64,000 nucleotides of DNA from Heterostelium album PN500. Its lineage: Eukaryota; Evosea; Eumycetozoa; Acytosteliales; Acytosteliaceae. The notes beneath the pieces were generated by a model that saw only the letters and a list, made by a program, of their open reading frames with translations, searched no databases and had not been told where the DNA came from. Positions within the stretch are counted from its first letter, which is position 1; the number at the start of each line of letters is the position of its first letter. The stretch lies in NCBI RefSeq assembly GCF_000004825.1, contig NW_008805090.1, positions 62,001-126,000 on the forward strand. The letters are read 5' to 3'. A program made the position numbers and the translations under genes. Positions 24,283-35,166 of this stretch are shown piece by piece.

Positions 24283-27200
24283 CTAGAAAAAGAATTTTGA
24301 GGTGGTCTCTGTTGGAGCGATGGGCACACCCGTCGATGTAACCGGTTGGATCTCTACCAGTTGGAATGTAGGCTTACCCTTTCCTTTACGCATTGATACT
24401 GTTCCGATTGGCTTGGTGTTTCTGTAGGAGATTTCCTTTCTGATCTTTGGCACTACGACATCATCCCATTCGATGTCACCGCAGCACTCATCAACGACAT
24501 CACGCAAAAAGTGGTTCTTACTCTTGTTCACAATGTGTGTGATTTCTATACATAAAGAGAGAATGTGTCCGACATTATGATATTTCTTTGGTGGTTGTGA
24601 TGATGATGGTGTTGGTGCTGCGACGGCTGCTTCCTGTGGTTGAGCTGTTGGTGCTGGTGTTTGTACAAAGCTATTATCTACATTATTTATATTACTATTA
24701 CTGCTATCTATATTATTATTATTATTATTATTATTGTTACATATTTTGTTGTCAACATCATTTGTTGTTGTTGTGGTTGTTGTTGCTCCATTGTCGACCT
24801 CTGATGGCACAGAGAAGCTTGAGAGTGAATTGAGAATGGAATCACCATCTTCAGTGTTGACAAAATCATTCAGTGACAATTGAGATACATCGAGACCGCT
24901 GATCTCTCCGCTACCCTCAGTGATAAACGAGTCGAGTGAAGTTGCCCATTGTGGAAGATTGGCAGAGTTGCCACTCGATGTTGAATTGGTAGGATCGTTG
25001 CCACTAACTGCAACCGAGAGAACAACTGACTGTTGATCAACATTCAATTTGCTCTCAGTTGTTGAACCGTCCTGAGTGGCAGAGGTTGTATTAGTGGAAG
25101 TCGAGGACGATGATGAATGCTTTTCTCTTTCACGCTTGCTACTGCTGCTACTCTTTTTCTTCTTCTTCTTATCATCTGATTCAGTGGTGTTGGCACCGTT
25201 GGATTCACCATTCTCCTTTGCTTCTTTTCTTAAACGACGATCTTCTCTTCTCTTTCTTCTTTCTTCTTTTTCTTTCTTTCTGAGAGCTCTTGCTTCTTTC
25301 TCTTGTTCTGGTGTCAAAGATGTTGAATCAGATGAAGATGTTGACGATGATGAAGATGATGATGACTTTTCTTTTGAGGACTTCTTGTGTTCTCTATCTT
25401 TCTTTCTTTGCTCTCTTTCCTTATCTTTATGTTCTCTGTGTTTCTTCTTTTTCTTTTCCTTCTCTTTATCGCCAGTAGTGGTTCCACTACCGTTTGTGTC
25501 GGATCCAACCGATGAGACATCGGAAGCAATATCGGAACCTGTTGAATCTGAAAGACTATCGTGACTGGATGTCGAATTGGTATCTGAATGAGAATCCTGT
25601 TGTCTCTCCAATACCACTGCTGTAGTGGTTGTAGTTGTTGTTTCTGTTGGTGCTGCAGGTGGATCTGGATTTCTCATAAACAACGACTCCAATGCTGTTG
25701 CTTTTGGTTTCTCTTCTTCGACTGGATCCTCTGCAAACGATACCTTTCTTCTTAACTTTGGTTTCTTTTGTGATCCAGACAATGACGACGACGATGACAA
25801 AGAGTTGGCTGAGCTGTCTTCCGCGGGTGTACCGTTGGATTTGATTGACGACTCTGATGTATCGTTGTCAGAGAATCTAACGGAACGAGAAGAAGTTTGA
25901 ACGACTGCTGTTGCTTGGTCAACTTCCGACGAGTCTTGGATAACAATCTTTGGTGCTTGCATATTCGATTGGAGGAGTTGTTGGAGTGGTGATTGTGGTT
26001 GGAGTGGAGTTGCAGGCTGTTGCTTAGCATTGCTGTTATTATTGATATTGTTGTTGTCGGCCAAGATCGATACGACACGATAGATGAAACCACAATCCTT
26101 TAGTAAATGATACATAAACTCCTCGTCTTCAGAGCCAAGACTACGCTGGATGAGTGGAGTGAGAATGGCTTCGACCAAACAATGAATGATATTATTTGAC
26201 TCGTATTCAAAGAACATATCGACGCACTTCTTGAGGATACCACACTCCCAGATGGCTTTGTCAACCTTGGGAACGTTTACCTTGACGATCGAGTTGATGA
26301 GGGTGATGCACTTGAGTCTGACGATTCCAAATGGCGCTTGGTAGTCGGGCATATCGAGAATCTCATTGATCGCTTCGATCGGTGTCATCTCACGACCATC
26401 GCTCAAAGCAACCAGTGGCTTGAAAAGTAGCGATACGATGGGTGCCAATTCCTGTGATTGTGGGGTCACTGTAATATTACTAAACTCAATCATTGTGGAT
26501 ACCAAAGTGAGGATTGAAACCGATGGCACAAACGAGGTCATATCGTTCTCCAGTACCACTCTGAATGAATTGCGGAGAAGTGCATTCGAGAATGACTGTC
26601 CACAGAAATGATGGGCAACCTTTGATTTCGAGTATTTCTTGATGATTTCAGTGATTAGCTTTGTGATATTCTCAATCTCGCTCTCCAAGTTATCGGTCAA
26701 CTGCTCGGGATTCAGAATTTCATTCAACTTTAGAATGAGATAGGGTGTCAAGTCGTTGGTCCATGTTGGTTTCTCTTTGGTGGCTGCTGCCGCCGCTGCC
26801 GCTGAGGACGATGAGGACGACGACGAAGAACCTGGCGATGAAAATATATTAAAGAAGCTTGGTGACGAACTGGTTGCGCCGACGGACATGTGCATCTCGA
26901 CCTCCACCATCTTGAGGAGCAAGTCGATGATCTCTGACGAGCAGATGTGGAGCATGAATGATTGAAGAATGGTATCACGCTTCTCACAGATGTAGAGTAG
27001 AACCTCTGGCTTCTTTGCGAGTAGCGTTGTGAGGAGTTCAATGAATGCGTGAAGATTGGAAATGGGCAGAGGTGGCTGGTACTCGATAACGCCAAACAGA
27101 GTATCGAGGATGTTGTAGTTGGAGGGGTCGGACAGTGTACGCGGAATCGACGAGACTGCACCCTTCAATATCTCGAATGACGCGCTGATTCGCGCCAAAT

Positions 27201-27984
27201 AGTTCTTTACCTCGAGCGATGCAGTGCCGGCTATCAGCTCGGGTCGCGCATTGTATACGGTCGCGCCAATCTGCACGTCGACCACGACCTGAACCATCGA
27301 GTGGATGGTGTCGGGCAGCGCGAGAAAGTCGACCAGCGGTTTGAATCCCGACTGTATCAGATCCATAATGTCGTCTTTGAGCTCATCTGTAAACAACAGG
27401 TTGATGAGGAGATCGCCGGTGTTGTTGGTCGCCGGGTTGACGATGGTCGACACCTGGTTGTTGGCGGCGTTGGCCGACTGCAATATCGCTTCGACATTCT
27501 GCTTCGCATTGATTCGCTTCATCTTGATCGAGAGCACATTGTCGATGTGCGAGTCGACGTCGGATCCACTCGAGGAATCCTCTTCCAACTCCTTCTGAAT
27601 GCGACGCTTTGCCTCTTCGATCTCCTTTTGCTTGCGGCGTTTCTCTTCGTCTTCTTCGCGACGCTTGCGCTCGCGTTCTTCGCGCTCACGGCGACGTTTG
27701 TCCTCTTCTTCTTGTATACGCTGTTCTTCTTCCTGGCGCTTGCGCTCACGTTCCTCTCGACGCAGACGACGTTCATCCTCTGCTTTCTTTATATAATCGT
27801 CCAACTCTTTCTTTTGCTTGTCTTCACGTTCCTTTCTCTCGCGAGCACGTTGTTCTTTACGTGCATTTCTCTCCTCTTCTTTTTTCTTTCTTTCTTCCTC
27901 TTGTCGACGTTCCTCCTCAGCTTCTCTTGCTCTTCGTTCCTCACGTAACCTAATACGTTCTTTCATTCTTTCATCTTCATCCAT
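24283..27984 (-). CDS. SAPS-domain protein (protein phosphatase 6 regulatory subunit-like) with charged-helix N-terminus
   Basis: Intronless gene for 1233 residues. Residues 1 to about 150 are almost pure Glu/Arg/Lys (repeats of RREERERKRQEEE type), a single alpha helix or coiled coil. From about 175 to 690 the helical SAPS region follows; telling stretches are KPLVDFLALPDTIHSMVQVV, SSEIIDLLLKMVEVEM, and PFGIVRLKCITLINSIVKVN with FFEYESNNIIHCLVEAILT, the best match to PP6R/Sit4-associated proteins. Residues about 700-1140 are low-complexity Ser, Thr, Lys and Asn. The end (GHILSLCIEITHIVN, about 1150-1200) resembles the closing SAPS helices. Such proteins hold the PP6/Sit4 catalytic subunit. 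The charged N-terminus is not usual for the family, whose members start close to the SAPS helices. Confidence 0.82.
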   Translation of the reverse strand: MDEDERMKERIRLREERRAREAEEERRQEEERKKKEEERNARKEQRARERKEREDKQKKELDDYIKKAEDERRLRREERERKRQEEEQRIQEEEDKRRREREERERKRREEDEEKRRKQKEIEEAKRRIQKELEEDSSSGSDVDSHIDNVLSIKMKRINAKQNVEAILQSANAANNQVSTIVNPATNNTGDLLINLLFTDELKDDIMDLIQSGFKPLVDFLALPDTIHSMVQVVVDVQIGATVYNARPELIAGTASLEVKNYLARISASFEILKGAVSSIPRTLSDPSNYNILDTLFGVIEYQPPLPISNLHAFIELLTTLLAKKPEVLLYICEKRDTILQSFMLHICSSEIIDLLLKMVEVEMHMSVGATSSSPSFFNIFSSPGSSSSSSSSSAAAAAAATKEKPTWTNDLTPYLILKLNEILNPEQLTDNLESEIENITKLITEIIKKYSKSKVAHHFCGQSFSNALLRNSFRVVLENDMTSFVPSVSILTLVSTMIEFSNITVTPQSQELAPIVSLLFKPLVALSDGREMTPIEAINEILDMPDYQAPFGIVRLKCITLINSIVKVNVPKVDKAIWECGILKKCVDMFFEYESNNIIHCLVEAILTPLIQRSLGSEDEEFMYHLLKDCGFIYRVVSILADNNNINNNSNAKQQPATPLQPQSPLQQLLQSNMQAPKIVIQDSSEVDQATAVVQTSSRSVRFSDNDTSESSIKSNGTPAEDSSANSLSSSSSLSGSQKKPKLRRKVSFAEDPVEEEKPKATALESLFMRNPDPPAAPTETTTTTTTAVVLERQQDSHSDTNSTSSHDSLSDSTGSDIASDVSSVGSDTNGSGTTTGDKEKEKKKKKHREHKDKEREQRKKDREHKKSSKEKSSSSSSSSTSSSDSTSLTPEQEKEARALRKKEKEERRKRREDRRLRKEAKENGESNGANTTESDDKKKKKKSSSSSKREREKHSSSSSTSTNTTSATQDGSTTESKLNVDQQSVVLSVAVSGNDPTNSTSSGNSANLPQWATSLDSFITEGSGEISGLDVSQLSLNDFVNTEDGDSILNSLSSFSVPSEVDNGATTTTTTTNDVDNKICNNNNNNNNNIDSSNSNINNVDNSFVQTPAPTAQPQEAAVAAPTPSSSQPPKKYHNVGHILSLCIEITHIVNKSKNHFLRDVVDECCGDIEWDDVVVPKIRKEISYRNTKPIGTVSMRKGKGKPTFQLVEIQPVTSTGVPIAPTETTSKFFF

Positions 27985-28668
27985 CTTATCTTTTATATAT
28001 ATTTGTTTTTCACTAGTTCTACTAGTTCTTTTCCACTTTTATCCTATATATATATCTCTACAATCTTTTGATAAACTAAAAGTATTTAACCATTATTAAT
28101 ATCATTTGCAATAAATCATAAATTATAATCAAATAATAATAATACATACTTTAATATATAAATCCTAACAAATCAACTTGATGTTTTTTAAACAAAAAAA
28201 ACAAAAAAAAAATATAAAAGATAGATAAATTTGTTGTTTTTTGTTTAAATCTACTTTTTTTTTGTTTTTTAAAAATGATTAATTGATAGTTTTACAATTA
28301 TATATATCTTTTATAAACACCAATTAAAATAAATATATATGTAATCTTAATAAGATAGAATTAGTATATAATGTTATGATGATTATCATTCATAGCAATT
28401 GCACTTTTGTTGCTTTTTTTTAAAAAAAAAAAAAAAAGGTTACTTTACTTACTTAACTGATAATAATAACACTAATTTATTTTATTTTTTTCAATCAATT
28501 TTGATTATTATTGATTACGTGATTACTATTACTTTACTACTACTAGCTATACTACTTTGATCTGATATTAAAGTATGTTACTCTTTCGACAAGCTGAGCT
28601 GTTTGTAATTTTAAAATTTATCACTTTTACTTTACTTTTAAACTATTTTATTATTAATAATGGTTTTT

Positions 28669-28755
28669 TTTTTATTTCATTTTTTTTTTTTTGATTTTTT
28701 TTTTTTTTTTTGAATCATTTTTTTTTTTTTTTATTTTATTTTTTTTTTTTTTTTA
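28669..28755. repeat. Oligo(T) block
   Basis: A series of T runs of about 10-16 bases separated by a few other bases. Simple sequence; such runs are common upstream of dictyostelid genes. Confidence 0.8.
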
Positions 28756-30402
28756 ACACTGATAGGTTTTCTTATTTTAAAATAGTTGGTTAATCTATTT
28801 ATAATATCAACGAAACGCTCAATAGTAGTAGCATATGTATATAAAATATCTCTATTTACAAAAAATAAAATATAAATCTATTTATAAAATATTCTGCCAT
28901 TGCAATAAAATCTGACCTACTTATCCAATCATAAGAATTCATTGAAATTTACTTTTTTTTTTTCATTGCCTTTTTTTTTTGTTTTTATTTGACTGTAAAT
29001 TTTTTACTTTTTCGATTTGATAAATAAAAAGAATCTATTATTTAATTAAATAATATCCTTTTTTTTTTTTATATACAATTACAATTTTTAAAAACTAGAT
29101 AGGTTTTAACAATTTGTAAATCTAGAGATCATGATCTTTAAAAAATCAATATTTTATTTCAACATGTACCTAAAATTTATTAATTGTTACTGTTCATCAA
29201 CAAATATAAGTTTTGATTATATTAACAATACAAAAATAAATGTACGTCAATATTATTGTTAATTGAAAATTCTTTAGGGAAAATCAATTTAATTAATTCC
29301 AAATTTATTAATAAGTTATGTTTTTGTTTTTTGATCCTTTTTTTTTACGATCAATAAATAGATAGTTAATGGAACAAACTCAAACTAAATATAAATTAAT
29401 TTTTTTAAAGTTTTTTAATTTCGAACAAAGAGTGTTGTTTTATCTTTAAATTAATAAACAATAGTTTTTAATAATCAAAAACATAACACATTAATAAATT
29501 TGGAATAATTAATTTGTTGTTTTAAAAAGATAAATATTTAAAATTTTGTGATTAAAAAAATCTCGATTTATTTTCAATATTAATTTAAAGGCGCCATTAT
29601 TAATATTGAAAACTCTCTACTTTTATCGTATTAAAAGATAAATCAATATCCATATCTTGTCATTTCTGGTCTATCAATGACATCTTGAATTTATAAATTG
29701 TATTCATTCGTTTCAAGAATAATGTTGCCAAAGATATACTTTATTTCATTATTTATTTTATATTTGGTAGTATAATGATGTAGCTAACAAAACTGGTAAC
29801 TCAACCTGCAGCACACATCGATCAACATTACCTCAAACTACCACTTCCAATAATAATTTACATTTAACACACAGATCTGTGTGTTGTATGTGTTAGTGCA
29901 AATGTTTGTATATTTTATGTATATAGATATAAATAAACTGTAGGTAGTATTCTATATAATGTGTAGGAGGTTACTCAATAAAGATAATTGAAAAAAAAAT
30001 ATTGAATTCAAAAAGGTTGGTTTACTGTGGTTATCATTACTTTTTTTTGATGGTCTAATCTTAATGTTACCCTTTTTATTTAAAAAAAAAAAAATCAATA
30101 AAATAATAGTTTTAACACGCCAGTCAGTGCGTAGGTAATTATTGAGTGAGTGTGGTGGTGAGTGTGTGTGTTTGTGACTGTTCGACTTTGTATAGGAGTA
30201 AAAATAAAATTAATTAATACACCAAAATCAAAAAACAAACACACACTCATATTTCTTCATATGGTTGGTGGGTAATCAATATAATATTAGATATCAAAAA
30301 TCATCCTCTTTGCTCTATTTAATATCATATATATTTTTATATAAAAATTTATCAGTTTCTGATTTTATGTTTGTTTTTTTGTTTTTTTTTAATTTAATAT
30401 TA

Positions 30403-30430
30403 TTTATTCTATTTTATTTTATTTTATTTT
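30403..30430. repeat. ATTTT pentamer microsatellite
   Basis: About five head-to-tail copies of ATTTT within the gene-free region. Confidence 0.8.
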
Positions 30431-33347
30431 ATTGTTTTTTGATAATCAGTAATATTGGTTATTTTGTTGAAAAATATTAAAAATAATAATAATGCTATAT
30501 ATATAAATTTGAAAAAACACTTCAATTCTCAAGAATAACGAATCAAATCATATATACATATATATAAAATTGATAAAAAAATAATATAAAAAAATAACAA
30601 AAAAGAGAAACTATTATTTTTGAAACAATACTATCTTTATTATCAATATTTTTTATAATTACCTGTTTTGTTTAGAAATAGACAATTTTTTTATCATCAA
30701 AAATCAATCATACCAAATAAATTAATCAAATCAACCATTTTATATGTATTTTTAATCATTTTATTTTATCGTTTAAAATTCCATTATCATTCCAATCTTA
30801 TAATTAATTTATCATATATTTCATTCGTTTATTCCAAAATACAATCATTTGTTATTATTTTTTATTTTTTTAACCTTTAATATAATCATTTACATTTTAT
30901 AATAATTATAATATATTTAATAGTGTATAAATAAAATTATTATTCTTTTAAATATTATAATTTTTAAAAATAAAAAATATCTTAAAGTCCAGAGAAAAGT
31001 GTAGAGGTCAGAGTAGTGAAGGTGATTAGTTAAATGAAATTATAATTAATTATTTGGTGTTAAGAAATTAAGATAAGATTAAAAAGAAAACGAAGATAAA
31101 TAGTTGGATATCCGAAGAAGAGTAAGATAGAGAAGAATAGAATTGTGCAAAAAAGAACAACAAAAATAGCAAATTTATCAAAAAGAGGTAAGATTGATTA
31201 ACTACCTTATAAAAATTCAATTAATATAATAATAATCGAATCAATCAAATCGATTCAAATCACAAGCAGCAATACAATTGTGAAAAGATACTTTTTCGAT
31301 ACTCTTTTTTAATACCCCGTTGGGAAACATACTTTTGCACCAATTCCACTCGCATTACATATAAATTCACTTGAATTCACTTAAAATACACCAGTGTCCA
31401 CACACATTTAATCAAAATTGTTTATGTTTTTTGTTTTTGCACTAAAAATCACTTCAAAATCATACTTTAGAACTTTATAAAGAATCTCCGATTTTTATTG
31501 TAACCTTTATAGTTTTGTGTCAAATCTGATGATTTTTATTGTTTGTTCTAGTATTTTATCAACTTAATATCGACAACCGACTTTTTGAAGAATTGGGAAT
31601 AGCTGAGCACACCCAGTTGTCAACATTGATTTTTCATTCACAAACCAAACACATTTAAAATAAATTTAGCCAAAGTATTGTTGATTTTACTCATTTTTTA
31701 TTATTTTAAAATTAAAAATTAAAAAAACTATGCAAAATCACCAAAAATTGGGGGACTCAAAACCCAAAAAAGAAACCCCCATCAAAACAAAAACATGGTG
31801 AATATATTGCTTTAATGTGTCTTGTATAACCCCCACTAAAAAAAGCCTAGGTTTTTCTGCAAAAATCTTATAGCAAAAAATTGTTTACAGATTAATCAAG
31901 GCAAAAGTTTTAAATTTTTTTTTCAGATCACCCCCACCACAAACACATAGGCACGGTCTTTTTCGATCATTTCGGTGAAGATTTGTGTGTGGTTGTTTTT
32001 TTTTTTTAGATTTTTTTTGTTTATTTTGTGCAATCGATTCGAATTGCGAAGAAACACATTAAAAAAAAAACCTTCAGTTTGTTATACTGAAAAATCCAGC
32101 AATATTTGCTATATCCACCTATATATTGAGCCATATAAATCTGGCGATTTTCATTTTCATAAATAACAACAAATCAATGTTTTGTTTTTTTTTTTTCACA
32201 ATTTTTATTTTGTCATATGTTTTATAAATACCTTAAACTCATTCATAAAGTGGTGGTTGGGCGTGTGTGTTTGTGTGTGGTCAACAATAAATCAATACCA
32301 TCCCTTTTGAACTACCACTATTATATATTGACAAATAGAAATATTTGAATAGTTTATTTAAAGTGTCAATGGAATCAAAAAAATAGAATAGAATTAAAAA
32401 AAAGTGAAAATAACAAAAGATGTGGAGTACCAGAGAATATGAAGGCAAAAATGGGGGTTACCTAATAATTATTTTTTTATTTTATTTTATTTTTGTTCAT
32501 TTCATCGATTCCAAATATGATAATGCCATGTTGCCAGTCACCACCTCTGAGTGACAAACTAAAGTCAACTTATACTTTTTGTTTTGCTTTGATTTGATTT
32601 TTTTTTTTAAATCTATTCATCAATTTTTTTTTATTTTATTTTATTTTAGGTTTCTTTCATTAAATCTATCATATTTATTTTAATAGTAGTAATACCAAAA
32701 AAAATCCATCATTCAGTTTCAATCACTCACCACCCAACAACAATAACAACACCACACGAAAGCACCATATTTTTATATTTTGTGAATCCATTGGACAATA
32801 AATATAATTAATTATCCAAATTGTAGTATTACCAGAATAATTATACATTTCTTTAGAAACAATATAATTTTAATTTAAATCAAAAAACACAAACAACAAA
32901 CATATCAATTAATTCAATTTCAATCTACCAATAATAATTGATTTTATTTAAACAAACAACAGTACCATTTTATAAACAAAACAAAAAAAAAAAAAAAAAA
33001 CAAAAGTGAGTGGGTTAATCAAATAACTTATATATTTTTTTAAAATAATATTTATTGTCCATCAGTTTGTAGTGTTATTTGATATTTTTATAATATGTGT
33101 GTTTCATTATTTTTATTTTTTTAAAAAAATAAAATAACCAAATTAATATTTTAGATATATAAAAAGTCTTAATAATATTAATATTAATAACAACAAACTA
33201 TAATTAATATTTCATTTGTTTTTTGTTTAATATTATTGATATTTATTATGAATTTTCTATTAGTAAAAAAATAAGAGAAATAAATAAAAAACTAACTATT
33301 ATTAATAATAATACAAAATAATACTATATAGAACAGAACAGAAAAAA

Positions 33348-34401
33348 ATGGATTCAAAGTGGTTTTTAATTGTATTAGTAGCTTTTTTGGTGATACTTCC
33401 GAATATCGTCAGTCCATATAGAAAAGGTGTAACCATTACAAATGAGGAACCAAAAATAGATATTTATCATCTGAAAAATAGGTATGCTGGGAAAATAATA
33501 TAAAAATTAAAATTATATTAACATATTTTATTATTTATTTAGACAATTTTCATCAGATAAAATAAATATTGCTTCACTTTTATCACAATCATATTCCAAT
33601 ATACTTTCACATTCAAGCAGCTCTAGCTCATCATCATCATCATCCTCCTCCTCATCATCCTCATCATCATCATCATCCTCATCCTCATCAAGCAGCTCTA
33701 GCTCATCATCCTCATCATCATCCTCATCATCAAGCTCAAGCTCATCATCCAGTTCAAGCTCCTCCAGTAGTTCAAGCTCATCATCAAGCTCAAGCTCCTC
33801 CAGTAGCTCAAGTTCATCATCAAGCTCAAGCTCCTCCAGCTCTAGTTCTTCATCAAGTAGCTCAAGCTCATCCAGTAGCTCAAGTTCGTCCAGCTCGAGT
33901 TCCTCATCAAGCTCAAGCTCATCCAGTAGCTCAAGCTCATCCAGTAGCTCAAGCTCATCCAGTAGCTCAAGCTCATCCAGTAGCTCAAGCTCAAGCTCAA
34001 GCTCAAGCTCTTCCAGCTCGAGTTCCAGTTCTAGTTCTTCATCAAGTTCTTCATCAAGTTCAAGTTCATCTAGTAGCTCAAGCTCGTCAAGCAGCTCAAG
34101 CTCTTCATCTTCATCCTCATCATCTTCATCCTCAAGCTCAAGCTCATCATCCTCATCATCCTCATCATCCTCATCAAGCTCCAGCTCCAGCTCCAGCTCA
34201 TCATCATCCTCATCATCATCAAGCAGTTCAAGCTCCAGCTCATCAAGCAGCTCAAGCTCCAGCTCATCAAGCAGTTCATCATCATCAAGCAGCTCATCAT
34301 CTTCGAGCAGCTCATCTTCATCAAGCAGCTCAAGCTCATCAAGCTCAAGCAGCTCATCATCCTCATCGAGCAGCTCTTCATCCTCTTCCAGTGGGTGCTA
34401 A
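33348..34401 (+). CDS. Secreted protein with 260 consecutive serines
   Basis: Two exons, 33348-33481 and 33543-34401 (donor AG|GTATGC, acceptor TTTAG); 993 bases, 330 residues. Residues 1 to about 22 (MDSKWFLIVLVAFLVILPNI) form a signal peptide. A short segment of about 45 residues follows. Residues 69-328 are all serine, and the protein ends Gly-Cys. All serine codon types appear (TCA, TCC, TCT, TCG, AGC, AGT). The shifted frame over the same bases contains only His, Gln, Pro, Leu, Arg, Ala and Val until the end of the tract, exactly what an unbroken serine tract must give. The serine frame has no Met after the intron, so single-exon ORF scans would miss it. Function unknown; an extracellular, glycosylated or phosphorylated polymer is a guess. 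Confidence 0.85.
33613..34392 (+). repeat. Poly-serine codon tract with local 18-base repeats
   Basis: 780 bases, 260 Ser codons. Within it a unit TCATCCAGTAGCTCAAGC recurs about four times near 33920-33990, and CATCAT/CATCCT-type runs occur elsewhere. TCN and AGY codons alternate, so this is not a single expanded trinucleotide. Confidence 0.92.
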
Positions 34402-34630
34402 TAAATTTTAATATAAAACAAACCGAATAAAATATATATAATTAATTAAATAATTTCCTGAATTGCCAATTCTTTCTATTGTTATGATTATTTCCATTTT
34501 GAAATGTGAATGTTTCTGTAAAGAAAAGATTAAGATTTGATTAGGTCAGACAATGTTCCATTTCTGATTTAAGTGGCAATTTTTCAACAGAATTTGCTAA
34601 ATTAATTTTGTGTTGCATACAAACTGATCT

Positions 34631-34665
<35 letters not shown>

Positions 34666-35166
34666 GATATTATTTTATTGTTTTTCAAAAAAAAAAAAAA
34701 GAAAAGAAATAAATTTTGGAAATTTGAATTAAATAAATAAAATTGTCCGATATATGTATAATTGTGTGTTTTTTTGTTTTACAAGTTGCAAATATCAGAA
34801 AAAAAAAAATGTGTTTGTTAAAATTTTATTTTTTTTTAGTAAAATGGTGGGTCCACCCCACTTTTTTAAAAAATTTATAAATTTTTGTTTTAAAAAAAAA
34901 ATCAATCATTTTTTTATTGTGTGTTTTTAACTAACTACCACAACTATTCATAATAGATATAAATAAATTTATACATTGATTAACAATAACAATAACAATA
35001 ACATCAACAACATCAATAACAACATCAGTAACAACATCAACAATTGTATCAAGTATCAAAATACAACATATCTATATAGATTATTGTAAATATAAAAATA
35101 TATTTATTGGAATAGAATAGTCAGTTCCATTTCTATAGTATATAGATTATATACCTATAGATAGCT
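34402..35166. other. Intergenic, simple repeats only
   Basis: Spacer between two plus-strand genes. It holds a 30-base A run (34632-34661) and a repetitive AACAAT/ACATCA stretch (about 34982-35043) just upstream of the RasGEF gene, probably in its leader. No gene seen. Confidence 0.7.
34632..34661 (+). repeat. 30-base poly(A) run
   Basis: Uninterrupted adenines about 230 bases past the stop codon of the poly-serine gene. The length in the assembly may be unreliable. Confidence 0.9.

Larger units (their letters stand above)
27985..33347. other. 5.4 kb gene-free, extremely AT-rich region
   Basis: This is the largest spacer of the window, between the SAPS gene and the poly-serine gene, which are divergently transcribed. 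It is full of T and A runs (a dense block at 28669-28755), ATTTT pentamer repeats (about 30403-30430) and TA runs. Open frames at 30265, 30668 and 31975 are T-rich, lack domains and look fortuitous. I see no tRNA, rRNA or recognisable transposon. Confidence 0.6.

Noticed and set aside
29776-29880. Less AT-rich patch (CTGGTAACTCAACCTGCAGC) checked as tRNA or class I RNA
   Set aside because: No acceptor stem, no T-arm consensus, and no class I RNA motif could be found.
30265-32166. Three small Phe/Leu/Tyr-rich frames in the gene-free region
   Set aside because: T-run artefacts; composition equals the surrounding spacer.
34070-34381. Minus-strand frame of Met, Ser, Cys and Leu opposite the serine tract
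   Set aside because: Antisense image of the same repeat, with no start context or domain.
33569-34411. 280-codon plus-strand frame rich in His, Pro, Gln and Ala over the poly-serine tract
   Set aside because: It is the +1 shadow of the serine codons: TCN/AGY read one base off can only give His, Gln, Pro, Leu, Arg, Ala and Val. The serine frame joins a signal-peptide exon; this one does not.
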